Below, in pieces: positions 18,440 to 28,455 of a stretch of DNA of 35,906 nucleotides; the stretch's first letter is position 1, and the number at the start of each line of letters is the position of its first letter. The notes below the pieces were generated by a model. It saw nothing but the letters and a program-made list of their open reading frames with translations, was not told the DNA's origin and searched no databases. Origin of the DNA: Endomicrobium sp. (GTDB taxonomy: Bacteria > Elusimicrobiota > Endomicrobiia > Endomicrobiales > Endomicrobiaceae); contig JAISUD010000014.1 in the NCBI GenBank assembly GCA_031272265.1, positions 1-35,906 on the forward strand. The letters run 5' to 3'. Position numbers and translations under genes: made by a program.

Positions 18440-19462
18440 ATGATAAAAACGGCAATTGTAGGCATAACGGGATATACGGGAGAAGAACTTTTAAAAATTC
18501 TTTCAGAACATCCAAATGTAAAAATATCCGGTCTTTACGGCAGAAGTTCTTCAAAAGAGAGGGATTTGAAAGAGATCTATCCGCATTTTGGGCATCTGCA
18601 CTTAAAAATTAAACCTTTGGACGCAAAACAGATTGGGAATGAGTGCGACGTGGCGTTTCTGGCTTTGCCACACGCTGTTGCTTTTGAAGTTGTTCCTAGC
18701 CTGCTTGAAACTGGAATTAAAGTTATAGATTTATCTGCAGATTTCAGATTGAAAGACTCTGAAGTTTATGAGAAATGGTACGGAGTGAAACATACTGCGA
18801 AAAAATGTATTTGTAAAGCGGTTTATGGATTGTCTGAATTGAATACGGAAGAAGTAAAGAAAGCTTTGCTTATTGCAAACCCGGGCTGTTATCCTACAAC
18901 GGTTATCTTAGGCTGCGCGCCTGCCATAAAAAATTGCTTTGCGGATTTGAAACGCATAGTCATAGATTCAAAAAGCGGCGTTTCGGGATCCGGTAGAAAA
19001 AACGCGCAGGAATATTTTAAAAATGAACACCCGAATTTTAAAGCGTACAAGATTGCAGGTGGCCACAGACACATTCCTGAAATAGAACAAGAATTGTCTA
19101 TTTTATCTGGGGAAAACGTAACAATAAGTTTTACTCCTCATATTATTCCGCTTGAAAGAGGAATGCTTTCGGCTATTTATCTTGATGTAAAGAAACAGGC
19201 ACCCGTATCTTTAATAATTGATAAATATAGAGAGTTTTATAAAGGCAGAGAATTCATAAAAATTCTTGACGAAAATGTTATGCCTAGCGTAAGAGATGTT
19301 TTAGACACGAATTATTGCGAAATAAGCATGAAACTTGACAAAAGAACAAACAGGCTTATTATAATTTCAGTCATAGATAACTTGTTAAAAGGGGCGTCTG
19401 GACAGGCAGTGCAGAATATGAATCTTATGTTTGGTTTGCCTGAAACTACAGGATTACTATAA
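18440..19462 (+). CDS. argC: N-acetyl-gamma-glutamyl-phosphate reductase
   Basis: [70 protein letters not shown]. Confidence 0.95.
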   Translation: MIKTAIVGITGYTGEELLKILSEHPNVKISGLYGRSSSKERDLKEIYPHFGHLHLKIKPLDAKQIGNECDVAFLALPHAVAFEVVPSLLETGIKVIDLSADFRLKDSEVYEKWYGVKHTAKKCICKAVYGLSELNTEEVKKALLIANPGCYPTTVILGCAPAIKNCFADLKRIVIDSKSGVSGSGRKNAQEYFKNEHPNFKAYKIAGGHRHIPEIEQELSILSGENVTISFTPHIIPLERGMLSAIYLDVKKQAPVSLIIDKYREFYKGREFIKILDENVMPSVRDVLDTNYCEISMKLDKRTNRLIIISVIDNLLKGASGQAVQNMNLMFGLPETTGLL

Positions 19463-19531
19463 CTAAGAATTAACAATGTTTCGCGAAGGTTTATAAGATT
19501 ATAAAATATTAAAGAGAAGGAGGAGGTGGCA

Positions 19532-20749
19532 ATGCTTCCTAAAGGTTTTAAAGTCGGCGGAATATGGAGCGGAATATCAAAAAAAGAAGGAAATAAAGAC
19601 TTAGCTCTTTTTATTTCAGAATCGCCTGCGAATGCCGCGGGCGTATTCACAAAAAATATTGTAAAAGCGGCGCATATTTTAGTAGACGCTGAAAGACTGG
19701 AAAAAGGAGGCAAGTTTTCGGGGATTATAGCGAATGCAGGGTGCGCGAATGCGTGTACGGGTATTAAAGGTGAAGAAGACGCCAAAAATATGTGTTCAGC
19801 GGTGGAAAAATCTTTTGATTTAGCGCAAGGATCAGTTTTATGCGCTTCTACCGGCATTATAGGACAATATTTGAATATTTCCTCTGCAGAAGAGCTTGAA
19901 AAGAAGGTTGATATATTAAAAAAGAACATAGGCGCGTCTGTGAAAAATGAGGATGAAGCTGTCCTTGCTATAATGACTACGGATACTTTTATAAAGAAGG
20001 CAGGCAAAAAAGTTAGAGTTGGAAACGGCGAGATTAAAATATGGGGCTGCGTAAAAGGTGCAGGAATGATTCATCCGAATATGCAGAGATCACAGGAAAG
20101 GCTGCACGCTACGATGCTTTCGTTTATTTTAACCGATGCTGAAATTGAAAGCAAGACGCTTCAAAAAATGTTGGAAAGTTCAGTGGATAAATCTTTTAAT
20201 TGTATTTCTGTGGATGGCGATACATCAACAAATGATACGGTGATAGTTTTAGCCAACGGACAAAGCGGTACTGGGAAATTGTCAAAATCAGATTTAGAAA
20301 ATTTTGGAAAAAAATTTGACGAACTTACTTTGGAACTTGCACAGGCTATTGTTAAAGACGGTGAAGGCGCTACAAAATTTATTGAAATTGAGGTTAAAAA
20401 TATTAAAACTAAAACTGACGCGAAGATAATAGCTTCAACGATAGCCACTTCTCCGCTTTTTAAGACGGCAATGTTCGGCTCTGACGCGAACTGGGGAAGG
20501 ATTTTAGCAGCGGCGGGCAGAGCGGGAGTAGATTTTGACCTGAATAAAATTGACATATACATGGGTGGAATCCAAACCTTTAAAGATGGAGTGGGACTGA
20601 ATTTTTCTGAAGAGGCAGCGAAAAAATCGCTGTCAGAGAAAGAAATTAAGATTGTTATAGATTTCAAAGTAGGTAAAGAAGGTAGCAAGTATTATACTTG
20701 TGACTTCTCCTATGATTATGTTAAAATAAGCGGCACTTATAGAAGCTGA
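19532..20749 (+). CDS. argJ: Glutamate N-acetyltransferase / amino-acid acetyltransferase ArgJ with an insertion at the autocleavage site
   Basis: IANAGCANACTG, CASTGIIGQYL, KGAGMIHPNM[QRSQERLH]ATMLSFILTDA, SVDGDTSTNDTV, GEGATKFIEI, GSDANWGRILAAAGRAG. ORF-track start 19526 is a GTG; ATG 19532 follows AGGAGGAGG. Confidence 0.93.
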   Translation: MLPKGFKVGGIWSGISKKEGNKDLALFISESPANAAGVFTKNIVKAAHILVDAERLEKGGKFSGIIANAGCANACTGIKGEEDAKNMCSAVEKSFDLAQGSVLCASTGIIGQYLNISSAEELEKKVDILKKNIGASVKNEDEAVLAIMTTDTFIKKAGKKVRVGNGEIKIWGCVKGAGMIHPNMQRSQERLHATMLSFILTDAEIESKTLQKMLESSVDKSFNCISVDGDTSTNDTVIVLANGQSGTGKLSKSDLENFGKKFDELTLELAQAIVKDGEGATKFIEIEVKNIKTKTDAKIIASTIATSPLFKTAMFGSDANWGRILAAAGRAGVDFDLNKIDIYMGGIQTFKDGVGLNFSEEAAKKSLSEKEIKIVIDFKVGKEGSKYYTCDFSYDYVKISGTYRS

Positions 20750-20875
20750 ATTGGAACAGCGCAGTAAGAGGACGGAAATACTTTAAGGTGCTTATCGCTT
20801 TTTGTTTGAATTTTCCGGGCGCTTGCTATTTTTTAAGTTTAGGGTAATCCTACCTTTTATTATTTAAGTAAATGT

Positions 20876-21484
20876 ATGAGTTTGAGGATTTCGTCGGTAA
20901 ATAAGACGGCGCATAAAAAAACAGCTGAGGTAATAAAAAACGGTGGTATAGCTATTGTTCCTACTGAAACAGTTTACGGTTTCGCGGTTGATGCTTTTAA
21001 TATTAAGGCGCAGAAAGCGTTATATGAAATTAAGGATAGAGATGTCAGAAAGCCGCTTATTATGATGGCGTACGAGATTGAAACTGTAAAAGTATTTGTT
21101 GATATTTCCGAAAAGGCACTGCGGGTTGCCCGGAAATTTTGGCCGGGACAGCTTACTCTGATATTTCCTACGACAGAAATCGGGCAGATATTGTCTGGCG
21201 GCAGAAAAGATTTGGGAGTAAGAATTCCCAACAATAGATTTATGTTGAAATTATTGAAGGAGATAAACGTTCCTGTTTTTACGACTTCTGTAAATGTTTC
21301 AAACGAAAAAAGTGCTAAAAACATAAAAGAAGCTCTAAAATTTGACGGACTGGTTGATATAATAGTTGACGGAGGACAGTGCAAACTTTCTTTTGAATCT
21401 ACGGTTATAGATATGGTAAAATTTCCATATATTGTTGTTCGTAAAGGCTGTTTGGATATTAATAAAATATTAAAATATTTATAA
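20876..21484 (+). CDS. tsaC: Sua5/YrdC/TsaC threonylcarbamoyl-AMP synthase family
   Basis: GGIAIVPTETVYGFAVDAFN, IKDRDVRKPLIMM, WPGQLTLIFP, LGVRIPNN, TTSVNVSNEKSA. Confidence 0.9.
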   Translation: MSLRISSVNKTAHKKTAEVIKNGGIAIVPTETVYGFAVDAFNIKAQKALYEIKDRDVRKPLIMMAYEIETVKVFVDISEKALRVARKFWPGQLTLIFPTTEIGQILSGGRKDLGVRIPNNRFMLKLLKEINVPVFTTSVNVSNEKSAKNIKEALKFDGLVDIIVDGGQCKLSFESTVIDMVKFPYIVVRKGCLDINKILKYL

Positions 21485-21507
21485 GCGTAAAGCGTAAAGA
21501 GGTGTAG

Positions 21508-22758
21508 ATGAGGAATATAAAAAGAAGCGACAGTGAAATTTATGGAATGTTTGAGAAGGAACTTAAAAGACAAAGAGAAACTATAGAGCTTATTGCTTCT
21601 GAAAATATAGCTTCGCAGGCGGTTATGGAAGCGCAAGGATCATGTCTTACGAATAAGTATGCCGAAGGGTATCCGGGCAAAAGATATTATGGGGGATGCG
21701 AGATTGTAGACATAGCGGAAACTATAGCGATAGAAAGGGCGAAAAAGCTTTTTAATTCAAAATTTGTAAATGTGCAGCCGCATTCCGGTGCGCAGGCGAA
21801 TTTTGCCGTGCAGCTTGCACTTTTAAAACCGGGCGATACTATTATGGGCCTTAGTTTGCCGCATGGGGGTCATTTAACACACGGAAGCCCTTTTAATGTT
21901 TCTGGTAAATGGTTTAATATTATTTCTTATGGCGTGGAAGAAAAAACGTGCTGTATAGATTATAATGAAATGGAAAAGCTTGCTTTAGAATACAAGCCAA
22001 AGCTTATAATTAGCGGCGGCAGTGCGTATTCAAGAATTTGGGATTGGAAAAGAATAAGCGAGATCGCGAAAAAAGTCGGTGCCTATCACATGGCGGACAT
22101 AGCTCATTATGCCGGCTTAATAGTCGCGGGACTTTATCCATCATCCGTAGATTACGCTGATATTACTACCACTACGACTCATAAAACTCTCCGAGGTCCC
22201 AGAGGTGGTTTAATTCTTACTAACAGTGAAGAGCTTGCGAAGAAAATTAATTCGGCAGTTTTCCCAGGTGAGCAGGGAGGGCCTTTAATGCACGTTATAG
22301 CCGCGAAAGCTGTAGCGTTTGGCGAAGCGCTTAAACCTGAATTTAAAGAATATCAAAAGCAAGTCTTAATCAATGCGAAAAAACTTGCCGAAACTTTGGA
22401 AAAAGAGAGTTTAAAGATTATTTCTGGTGGTACAGATTCTCACGTGTTTTTAGTTGATTTGCGACCTTTAAATGTTAAGGGTAATGATGCTCAAATCGTT
22501 TTGGAAAAAGCGGGGATAACTTTAAATAAAAACGGAATACCTTATGATACTGAAAAACCGACGGTTACCTCAGGAATAAGAATTGGTTCTCCTGCTGTTA
22601 CTACAAGGGGTATGAAAGAGCCTGAAATGGTGGAAATAGCGGAGGCGATAGTTAGAGTTCTTAAAAATATGGACAATGAAAAGGTAATTTCTGAAGTCAG
22701 ACTGGATATGTTAAAATTATGCCGTAAGTTTCCTATATATAAAGATCTACGGTATTGA
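21508..22758 (+). CDS. glyA: Serine hydroxymethyltransferase
   Basis: [65 protein letters not shown]. Confidence 0.98.
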   Translation: MRNIKRSDSEIYGMFEKELKRQRETIELIASENIASQAVMEAQGSCLTNKYAEGYPGKRYYGGCEIVDIAETIAIERAKKLFNSKFVNVQPHSGAQANFAVQLALLKPGDTIMGLSLPHGGHLTHGSPFNVSGKWFNIISYGVEEKTCCIDYNEMEKLALEYKPKLIISGGSAYSRIWDWKRISEIAKKVGAYHMADIAHYAGLIVAGLYPSSVDYADITTTTTHKTLRGPRGGLILTNSEELAKKINSAVFPGEQGGPLMHVIAAKAVAFGEALKPEFKEYQKQVLINAKKLAETLEKESLKIISGGTDSHVFLVDLRPLNVKGNDAQIVLEKAGITLNKNGIPYDTEKPTVTSGIRIGSPAVTTRGMKEPEMVEIAEAIVRVLKNMDNEKVISEVRLDMLKLCRKFPIYKDLRY

Positions 22759-22855
22759 TGTATAATCGTAAAAATTATTAGGATGGCTGTAAGTTATGAT
22801 ATCCATTGTTCGTCCTGTTTAAATCTCTTTCTAATAAAATCTCAATAAGTTTTTT

Positions 22856-22931
22856 GGGGATGTGGTGTAGCCCGGTTTAACACATTGCCCTGTCAAGGCA
22901 AAGATCGCGGGTTCAAATCCCGTCGTCCCCG
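22856..22931 (+). tRNA. tRNA-Asp (GUC)
   Basis: Cloverleaf: GGGGATG/CGTCCCC acceptor stem, anticodon stem TTGCC/GGCAA with loop CTGTCAA, GCGGG-TTCAAAT-CCCGT T-arm, discriminator G; no encoded CCA. Confidence 0.96.
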
Positions 22932-23105
22932 TTATAATCCTCGTCTTCTTAGTTCAAAGATGTTTTTTCTTTCCTAATGGAAGCCTTTCGTAGGACGAAA
23001 AACATATCTTTAAAGATGCGATTAAATAAAGGAAAATATATATTCGTGAACTTCAATCTTTGGGGCTGGAGTAAGCGTATAAGTTAAAGGAAATAAAGAG
23101 GATAT

Positions 23106-23894
23106 ATGAGATTTTCGTCTTATGTAAATACGGCTTTATTGGCCGCGGAGAAAGGAGCTTCAGTGCTTCTCAAATATTATAACAGCGCTACGCTTAACGT
23201 TGAATATAAAGGAGAGATTGATCCTGTCACTCAGGCCGATAGAAATTCGCAGAAAGAGATAATAAATACGATAAAAAATGTTTTTCCGCAACACGGTATT
23301 TTAGCGGAAGAAGATGAGATGAATGAGATGGGAAAGGAGTACTGCTGGATTATAGATCCACTTGACGGCACGGTGAATTTTGTGCACGGCCTGCCAATGT
23401 TCTGTGTTTCAATAGGATTAAAATTTAAAGATGAAATTATTTCCGGCGTAATTTATTCTCCTATTATGAAAGAAGTTTTTGTGGCTGAAAAGAATAAAGG
23501 CGCGTGGCTTAACGGGGAAAGAATTAGAGTTTCAAAAACTAAAAATGCAATCCGCGCTTTAGCCGTCACAGGCTTTCCTTACTATTTAAAAGAAAACAGT
23601 GCTAGAGTAACAAGAAACTTTGAAAATATAATATTTGAAGTTCAAGGCGTAAGGAGACTGGGATCCGCTGCTTTGGATATGGCTTATTTAGCCTGCGGGC
23701 GTTTTGATTTCTTTTGGGAAGAAGGTTTAAAGCCGTGGGATATTGCCGCAGGAACTTTAATAGTCAAAGAAGCGGGTGGTAAAATATCGGATTATTCAGG
23801 TTTAGACAGTTCTGTGTTTAAAGATACGATGCTTGCAGCAAATGGTGCTGAGATGCATAAAACTATACTGCAGATTATTAATGAAAAAAAATAA
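23106..23894 (+). CDS. suhB: Inositol monophosphatase family protein
   Basis: GILAEEDE, WIIDPLDGTVNFVHGLPMFCVSIG, PWDIAAGTLIVKEAGG. Confidence 0.92.
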   Translation: MRFSSYVNTALLAAEKGASVLLKYYNSATLNVEYKGEIDPVTQADRNSQKEIINTIKNVFPQHGILAEEDEMNEMGKEYCWIIDPLDGTVNFVHGLPMFCVSIGLKFKDEIISGVIYSPIMKEVFVAEKNKGAWLNGERIRVSKTKNAIRALAVTGFPYYLKENSARVTRNFENIIFEVQGVRRLGSAALDMAYLACGRFDFFWEEGLKPWDIAAGTLIVKEAGGKISDYSGLDSSVFKDTMLAANGAEMHKTILQIINEKK

Positions 23895-24528
23895 GAAAGA
23901 CGATAAGGAATATGCGGTAAAAATAATAGAAATTTTAAAGAAAAATTACGGGAACGCAAAATGCGCTCTCAATTTTTCTAATCCTTTTGAGCTTCTTGTG
24001 GCGACAATTTTGTCGGCGCAATGTACAGACAAAAGAGTCAATGAGGTTACAAAAACTCTTTTTAACAAATATAAAAATGTAGAAGATTACGTGGACGCCG
24101 ATGTTTTGGAACTTGAGGATTGTATAAGATCTGCCGGATTTTATAGAAACAAAGCGAAAAATATTGTTAAGTCCGCGCAGGTGATAGTAAATAAGTATGA
24201 CGGAAATGTTCCGCAGACTATGGAAAAACTGCTTGAACTTCCCGGCGTTGCAAGAAAAACAGCGAACGTTGTTTTAAGTGCCGCTTTTGGAAAAGCTGAA
24301 GGAATTGCCGTTGATACGCACGTTATAAGAATTGCAAATCTACTGAAACTTACAAATTACGATGACCCTGTTAAAATTGAAAAAGATTTGATTAAGATAG
24401 TACCTGAGAGATATTGGCTAGATTTCTCTTTTTTGATACAGGCTTTGGGGAGAAAAGTTTGTAAAGCTAGAAATCCCGATCATTCAGTTTGTCCTTTAGG
24501 CGAAGTTTGTCCGTCTTCGCGTAAATAA
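23881..24528 (+). CDS. nth: Endonuclease III
   Basis: LLVATILSAQCTDKRVN, LPGVARKTANVVLSAAFG, AVDTHVIRIANLL; C-terminal Fe-S region CKARNPDHSVCPLGEVC. ATG 23881 preferred to the ORF-track start at 23833; overlaps the suhB end by 14 nt. Confidence 0.94.
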   Translation: MKKNKKDDKEYAVKIIEILKKNYGNAKCALNFSNPFELLVATILSAQCTDKRVNEVTKTLFNKYKNVEDYVDADVLELEDCIRSAGFYRNKAKNIVKSAQVIVNKYDGNVPQTMEKLLELPGVARKTANVVLSAAFGKAEGIAVDTHVIRIANLLKLTNYDDPVKIEKDLIKIVPERYWLDFSFLIQALGRKVCKARNPDHSVCPLGEVCPSSRK

Positions 24529-24613
24529 TGCGCTTGGATTTGCGATAATTTAAGATGTTTGGTACAAAGGCATAATGTTTGAGTTTTACTATAATATTTT
24601 ATAATATCATTCT

Positions 24614-25456
24614 ATGATTACGAAGACTCTCATAAATCTTGCGCTGGAAGAAGACAGCGTCTTTAATGATATTACTACCAGAGAATTTGTAGATGAAGAC
24701 AAGGTCGCCGGGGCGGTATTGATAGCGAATAAGTCAGGAATTCTTTGCGGTGTTGGCGTTTTCATAAAAGTATTTAAGACCATAGACGAAAGATGTAGGG
24801 TATCGTTGAAAAAGCGGGATTGTTCGCATATAAAACAAGGTGATAAGATTTTAGAAATTACAGGTCCCGCGCGCGCGATTTTATCGGGTGAAAGGACAGC
24901 TCTTAATTTTTTGCAGTATATGTCAGGAATCGCTACTTTGACTAATAAATTTGTAACCTCTCTAAACAATGGCAAAGCAAAAATATACGATACGAGAAAA
25001 ACTATACCGGGATATAGAAAACTTGCGAAATATGCAGTAAGATGCGGAGGAGGAACTAACCACAGAATAGGGCTTGCCGATATGGTTCTTATAAAAGACA
25101 ATCATTTAAAACTTACTAAAGATTTATCTACTAAGGTAAGTGAATTCAGAGAAAAATATAAAAATGTTCCTATTGAAGTTGAGTGTGAAAATATAAAACA
25201 AATCAATCAGGCTTTAGACGCGAAGGCTGATATTATAATGCTTGACAATACGAATTTTGAAGATACAAAGAAAATGATTACCCTAATAAGGAAACATTCT
25301 ACAGAGAGATATAAGCCCGAGATAGAAATTTCCGGAGGAATAAATGCTGAAACGGCGGCGGAATTTGCGAAAGTTGACGTAAACAGGATTTCTATAGGAA
25401 TGATTACTCATTCTTCTCCTGTTTTAGACCTGAGCCTTGAAATTACGGTAACATAA
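24614..25456 (+). CDS. nadC: Nicotinate-nucleotide pyrophosphorylase (carboxylating)
   Basis: EDSVFNDITTREF, ERTALNFLQYMSGIAT, YDTRKTIPGYRKLAKYAVRCGGGTNHR, LADMVLIKDNHL, EISGGINAETAAEFAKVDVNRISIG. Confidence 0.96.
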   Translation: MITKTLINLALEEDSVFNDITTREFVDEDKVAGAVLIANKSGILCGVGVFIKVFKTIDERCRVSLKKRDCSHIKQGDKILEITGPARAILSGERTALNFLQYMSGIATLTNKFVTSLNNGKAKIYDTRKTIPGYRKLAKYAVRCGGGTNHRIGLADMVLIKDNHLKLTKDLSTKVSEFREKYKNVPIEVECENIKQINQALDAKADIIMLDNTNFEDTKKMITLIRKHSTERYKPEIEISGGINAETAAEFAKVDVNRISIGMITHSSPVLDLSLEITVT

Positions 25457-25472
25457 AGCGTTTGAAAAGCAG
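25436..25472 (+). repeat. 37-bp direct repeat, copy 1 (spans the nadC 3' end and stop)
   Basis: cttgaaattacggtaacataaagcgtttgaaaagcag, identical to 25508-25544. Confidence 0.97.
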
Positions 25473-25507
25473 CGGCACGTGCATGTCAAACAGAACAGAT
25501 TTGCAGA

Positions 25508-25544
25508 CTTGAAATTACGGTAACATAAAGCGTTTGAAAAGCAG
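25508..25544 (+). repeat. 37-bp direct repeat, copy 2 (intergenic)
   Basis: Perfect copy of 25436-25472, offset 72 bp. Confidence 0.97.
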
Positions 25545-25601
25545 AGTGGTAATCTTTATTATTTTAAAGGTAGAATAGACGTATTCAGATAAAAATTAAA
25601 T

Positions 25602-26438
25602 GTGGAATTTTCTTCTATCGGTTGTGTTCTTATAAGAAGCAATGAATTTTTTAACGAATATAAAGCAAAGACGAATTTTGGAAGGCAACTTGACGTATCT
25701 AAAAGGGTAATATATTACAAGAAAGTAAAGTCAACGCAGACCATCGTTAAAAATCTTGCAGAGAAAGGCTTCGGCGAGGGACTTGTTGTTATCGCGCGAA
25801 AGCAGACAGGAGCTTACGGACGTATTAAAAAAAAATGGAGTTCTAACGCGGGTGGTTTGTGGTTTTCAATGCTTTTAAAACCTCTGATACATTCTGACGA
25901 AGTTTCAAAACTGACGCTGGTGTTCAGTATTGCGCTGAAAAGAGTTTTTGAAAAAGAATATAAAATTGACTCTGAAATAAAATGGCCTAATGATGTTCTT
26001 GTGTTGGGAAAGAAAATTGCAGGAATAATAATAGAAATGTCTTTGAAACATAATGCGATAAACTGGCTTGTAGCAGGAGTAGGCGTAAATATTAATAATA
26101 GTTTACCTAAATATCTGGAAGATACGTCAATTTCATTAAAAAATGTTTTAAAGAGAAAAATAAAGAGATCTGAATTTATTTGCGCATTTTTAAAAGAATT
26201 TGAAAATTTATATTTTGATTTCAAAATAAATGGATTTAAGAATTTTCTGGAAGAATATAACAATAAACTCGCCTATAGAAATGAAAATATAACTGTTGAT
26301 GACGGGTATAATATTATAACGGGCAGGAATCTTGGCGCGGACGAAAAAGGAAGACTTGTTGTAAAAACTAAAAATACGCTTGAAAAAATAGCGTCCGGAA
26401 CTGTAAGATTAGCGAAAGATGAAGTTAAGACGGCGTAA
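25602..26438 (+). CDS. birA: Biotin--[acetyl-CoA carboxylase] ligase; no N-terminal HTH repressor domain apparent
   Basis: KSTQTIVKNLAEKG, RKQTGAYGRIKKKWSSNAGGLWFSMLL, IKWPNDVLVLGKKIAGIIIEMS, VAGVGVNINN. The start at GTG 25602 is uncertain. Confidence 0.9.
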   Translation: MEFSSIGCVLIRSNEFFNEYKAKTNFGRQLDVSKRVIYYKKVKSTQTIVKNLAEKGFGEGLVVIARKQTGAYGRIKKKWSSNAGGLWFSMLLKPLIHSDEVSKLTLVFSIALKRVFEKEYKIDSEIKWPNDVLVLGKKIAGIIIEMSLKHNAINWLVAGVGVNINNSLPKYLEDTSISLKNVLKRKIKRSEFICAFLKEFENLYFDFKINGFKNFLEEYNNKLAYRNENITVDDGYNIITGRNLGADEKGRLVVKTKNTLEKIASGTVRLAKDEVKTA

Positions 26439-26505
26439 CTTTTTATGTTATTTTTGATTTTACCGATGTTTTAGAAGCTTAAGAAACTTAGCAAGGAGAC
26501 TCAAA

Positions 26506-26802
26506 ATGGAATTATTTAAAATGGCTAAGGAAGCTATGGCTATGAGAAGTAAGATGAATGAAATAGATAAAAAATTAAGAGCTCAGGTTATAGAGGTGGA
26601 GTACAAAGGCATAAAAATACGAGTAAACGCTAAGACTGAGTTTTTAGATTTAAATCTTCCCGAAGAGGTGCTTAAACAGGATAAAGAAAAGGCGGAAAAG
26701 TTTATATTATCAGCTTTTACGGAGGCGACTAAAAAAGCGCAAAATATTATGAACGAAGAGGTTAAGAAGCTTACACACGGAATGAAAATTCCCGGATTAT
26801 AA
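26506..26802 (+). CDS. YbaB/EbfC family nucleoid-associated protein
   Basis: 98 aa; MAKEAMAMRSKMNEIDKKL...VEVEYKGIKIRVNAKTEFLDLNLPEE...KKAQNIMNEEVKKLTHGMKIPGL. Confidence 0.78.
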   Translation: MELFKMAKEAMAMRSKMNEIDKKLRAQVIEVEYKGIKIRVNAKTEFLDLNLPEEVLKQDKEKAEKFILSAFTEATKKAQNIMNEEVKKLTHGMKIPGL

Positions 26803-26901
26803 ACTGTCTTTTTATTTTTGTAATAGCATCATTGATGTCTAGAATATCTAGTTTTTATCAGTGAAAAGCAGTTGCATAAATCCAACATTATTGTCAATGT
26901 T

Positions 26902-27597
26902 TTATTTAAATATTCCTCCTGTGTTTTTGCACCAAAACAGCATATCTAAATGAGACATTGGAATTCCTATATTTTTTGAAAAATGCTGCATTTGTTTTTC
27001 CGTTTCCAAATACGTTTTTACGTTAAGCGTTAACGGCGTTTCTTTTATTGCTCTGTAAATTTTAAGGTTTTTTAATATATGTCTGTCTAATATAGCCAAA
27101 TCTTTTCCTATGCCTATATTTCTTAAAAAGTGTCCTGCCTCTTTATAGCCCATTCCTTTAACATTTTCTGCAAGCCATTTTCTCAGCTCGCATATGTCTT
27201 TAAAAAGTTTTAACCTTTCCTTTATGTTTATTTTGCCGTCGGTAATAAACGTTTTTCTTGCTTCAACTAAATATTTTGCTTTATTTTTTCTAAATCTGAC
27301 TTTTTTTATTAATTCCGCTATATTTTCTTCTTTTGAGTTAAATATCATATCTTTCTCAGCAAGTTTGCTTACCGCCTCCCAGCACGAAACGGCTTTGCTT
27401 TGCGGAGTAAAAAGACAAAATACGAGTTCTGCGAATATTTCCTCTTCGGTTCCTGTTTCCCATACTTTGTTGAAGTGTTTTTCTCTGTTTGAAATAAGAT
27501 GCAAAACTTTTTTCCAAAGATTTTTTAATCCTGCTATTGTATTAGAGTTGTCAGTTGGAGTCTCTAAAAAGTCAATTTGTATTAGATTGTTTTCCAT
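26902..27597 (-). CDS. ogg: N-glycosylase/DNA lyase (Ogg2-type 8-oxoguanine DNA glycosylase)
   Basis: HhH-GPD with VKGMGYKEAGHFLRNIG and LAILDRHILKNL; length 231 aa typical of the Ogg2 family. Confidence 0.87.
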   Translation of the reverse strand: MENNLIQIDFLETPTDNSNTIAGLKNLWKKVLHLISNREKHFNKVWETGTEEEIFAELVFCLFTPQSKAVSCWEAVSKLAEKDMIFNSKEENIAELIKKVRFRKNKAKYLVEARKTFITDGKINIKERLKLFKDICELRKWLAENVKGMGYKEAGHFLRNIGIGKDLAILDRHILKNLKIYRAIKETPLTLNVKTYLETEKQMQHFSKNIGIPMSHLDMLFWCKNTGGIFK

Positions 27598-27714
27598 ATA
27601 TCTATTGTATAATAATTATGTAAAGTATTTAAATAGCTTGCGTGAATTTGCGAAGTGCCGGTTAATTTTAAGTCAATGTTAATGTGAATTGAAATTTGAT
27701 ATAATAATAAAATT

Positions 27715-28401
27715 ATGGATGATATGCTAACTTTTGAAGAGATAAAAAATAATGCTGAAATACAGATGTATTTTAGATATATGGGGAAGTATTTTGAAAG
27801 TACGAATGAGGCTTTTAATCTTATAAAGCGCAAAAGTTATGACGAAAATCACGCTTTGCAAGCTGCTGAGGTGGCAGAGCGTGTTTTAAAGTATTTAGGT
27901 TATAAGAAGAGGGAGCAGGAGCTTTCTAAAATTGCGGCTTATATACACGATATCGGCAACATAATTTCAAAGAACGGACACGATCAAAGCAGTGCTATAA
28001 TGTTTTTAAATATTATCGGGGACGATAGATACGACGAAGATGTTTTCACTATAGCGAGCGCTGTTGGCTGTCACGAGGATAAAACCGCCGAGCCTGCGAC
28101 GCCGATTGCAGCCGCTGTCGTCATAGGAGATAAAACGGATGTAAGTCACGAAAGAATAGGAAGAGAAGATTTATACGATTTGGATAAACATTCTTTAGTC
28201 GTTGCCGCTTGCCAGAAAGTCAATGTTATTGTCAATAAAGAGAAAATGAGCATTGAACTGAAGATAAAAATTGACAGTACGATTTGCTCAGTTATGAACT
28301 ATTTTGAAATATTTATGTCAAGGATAAATTATTGCAGAAGAGCAAGCAACGTTTTAAAGTGTAATTTTGAATTGTATATTAATGACGATAAGTTTTTATA
28401 A
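27715..28401 (+). CDS. HD-domain phosphohydrolase, paralog A
   Basis: NHALQAAEVAERVL, AAYIHDIGNIISKNGHDQSSA, VIGDKTDV; C-terminus NYFEIFMSRINYCRRASNVLKCNFELYINDDKFL. Confidence 0.83.
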   Translation: MDDMLTFEEIKNNAEIQMYFRYMGKYFESTNEAFNLIKRKSYDENHALQAAEVAERVLKYLGYKKREQELSKIAAYIHDIGNIISKNGHDQSSAIMFLNIIGDDRYDEDVFTIASAVGCHEDKTAEPATPIAAAVVIGDKTDVSHERIGREDLYDLDKHSLVVAACQKVNVIVNKEKMSIELKIKIDSTICSVMNYFEIFMSRINYCRRASNVLKCNFELYINDDKFL

Positions 28402-28455
28402 AGTAGAACGATAGAACGATAAAAGCAAATAATAAGAAAAGTGCTGCGGTGAATA

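Noticed and set aside
22938-23000. Imperfect inverted repeat (aaagatgtttttt ... gaaaaacatatcttt) after tRNA-Asp as a terminator or attachment site
   Set aside because: Stem has indels, no T-tract in the right place, and no integrase or mobile-element genes are nearby.
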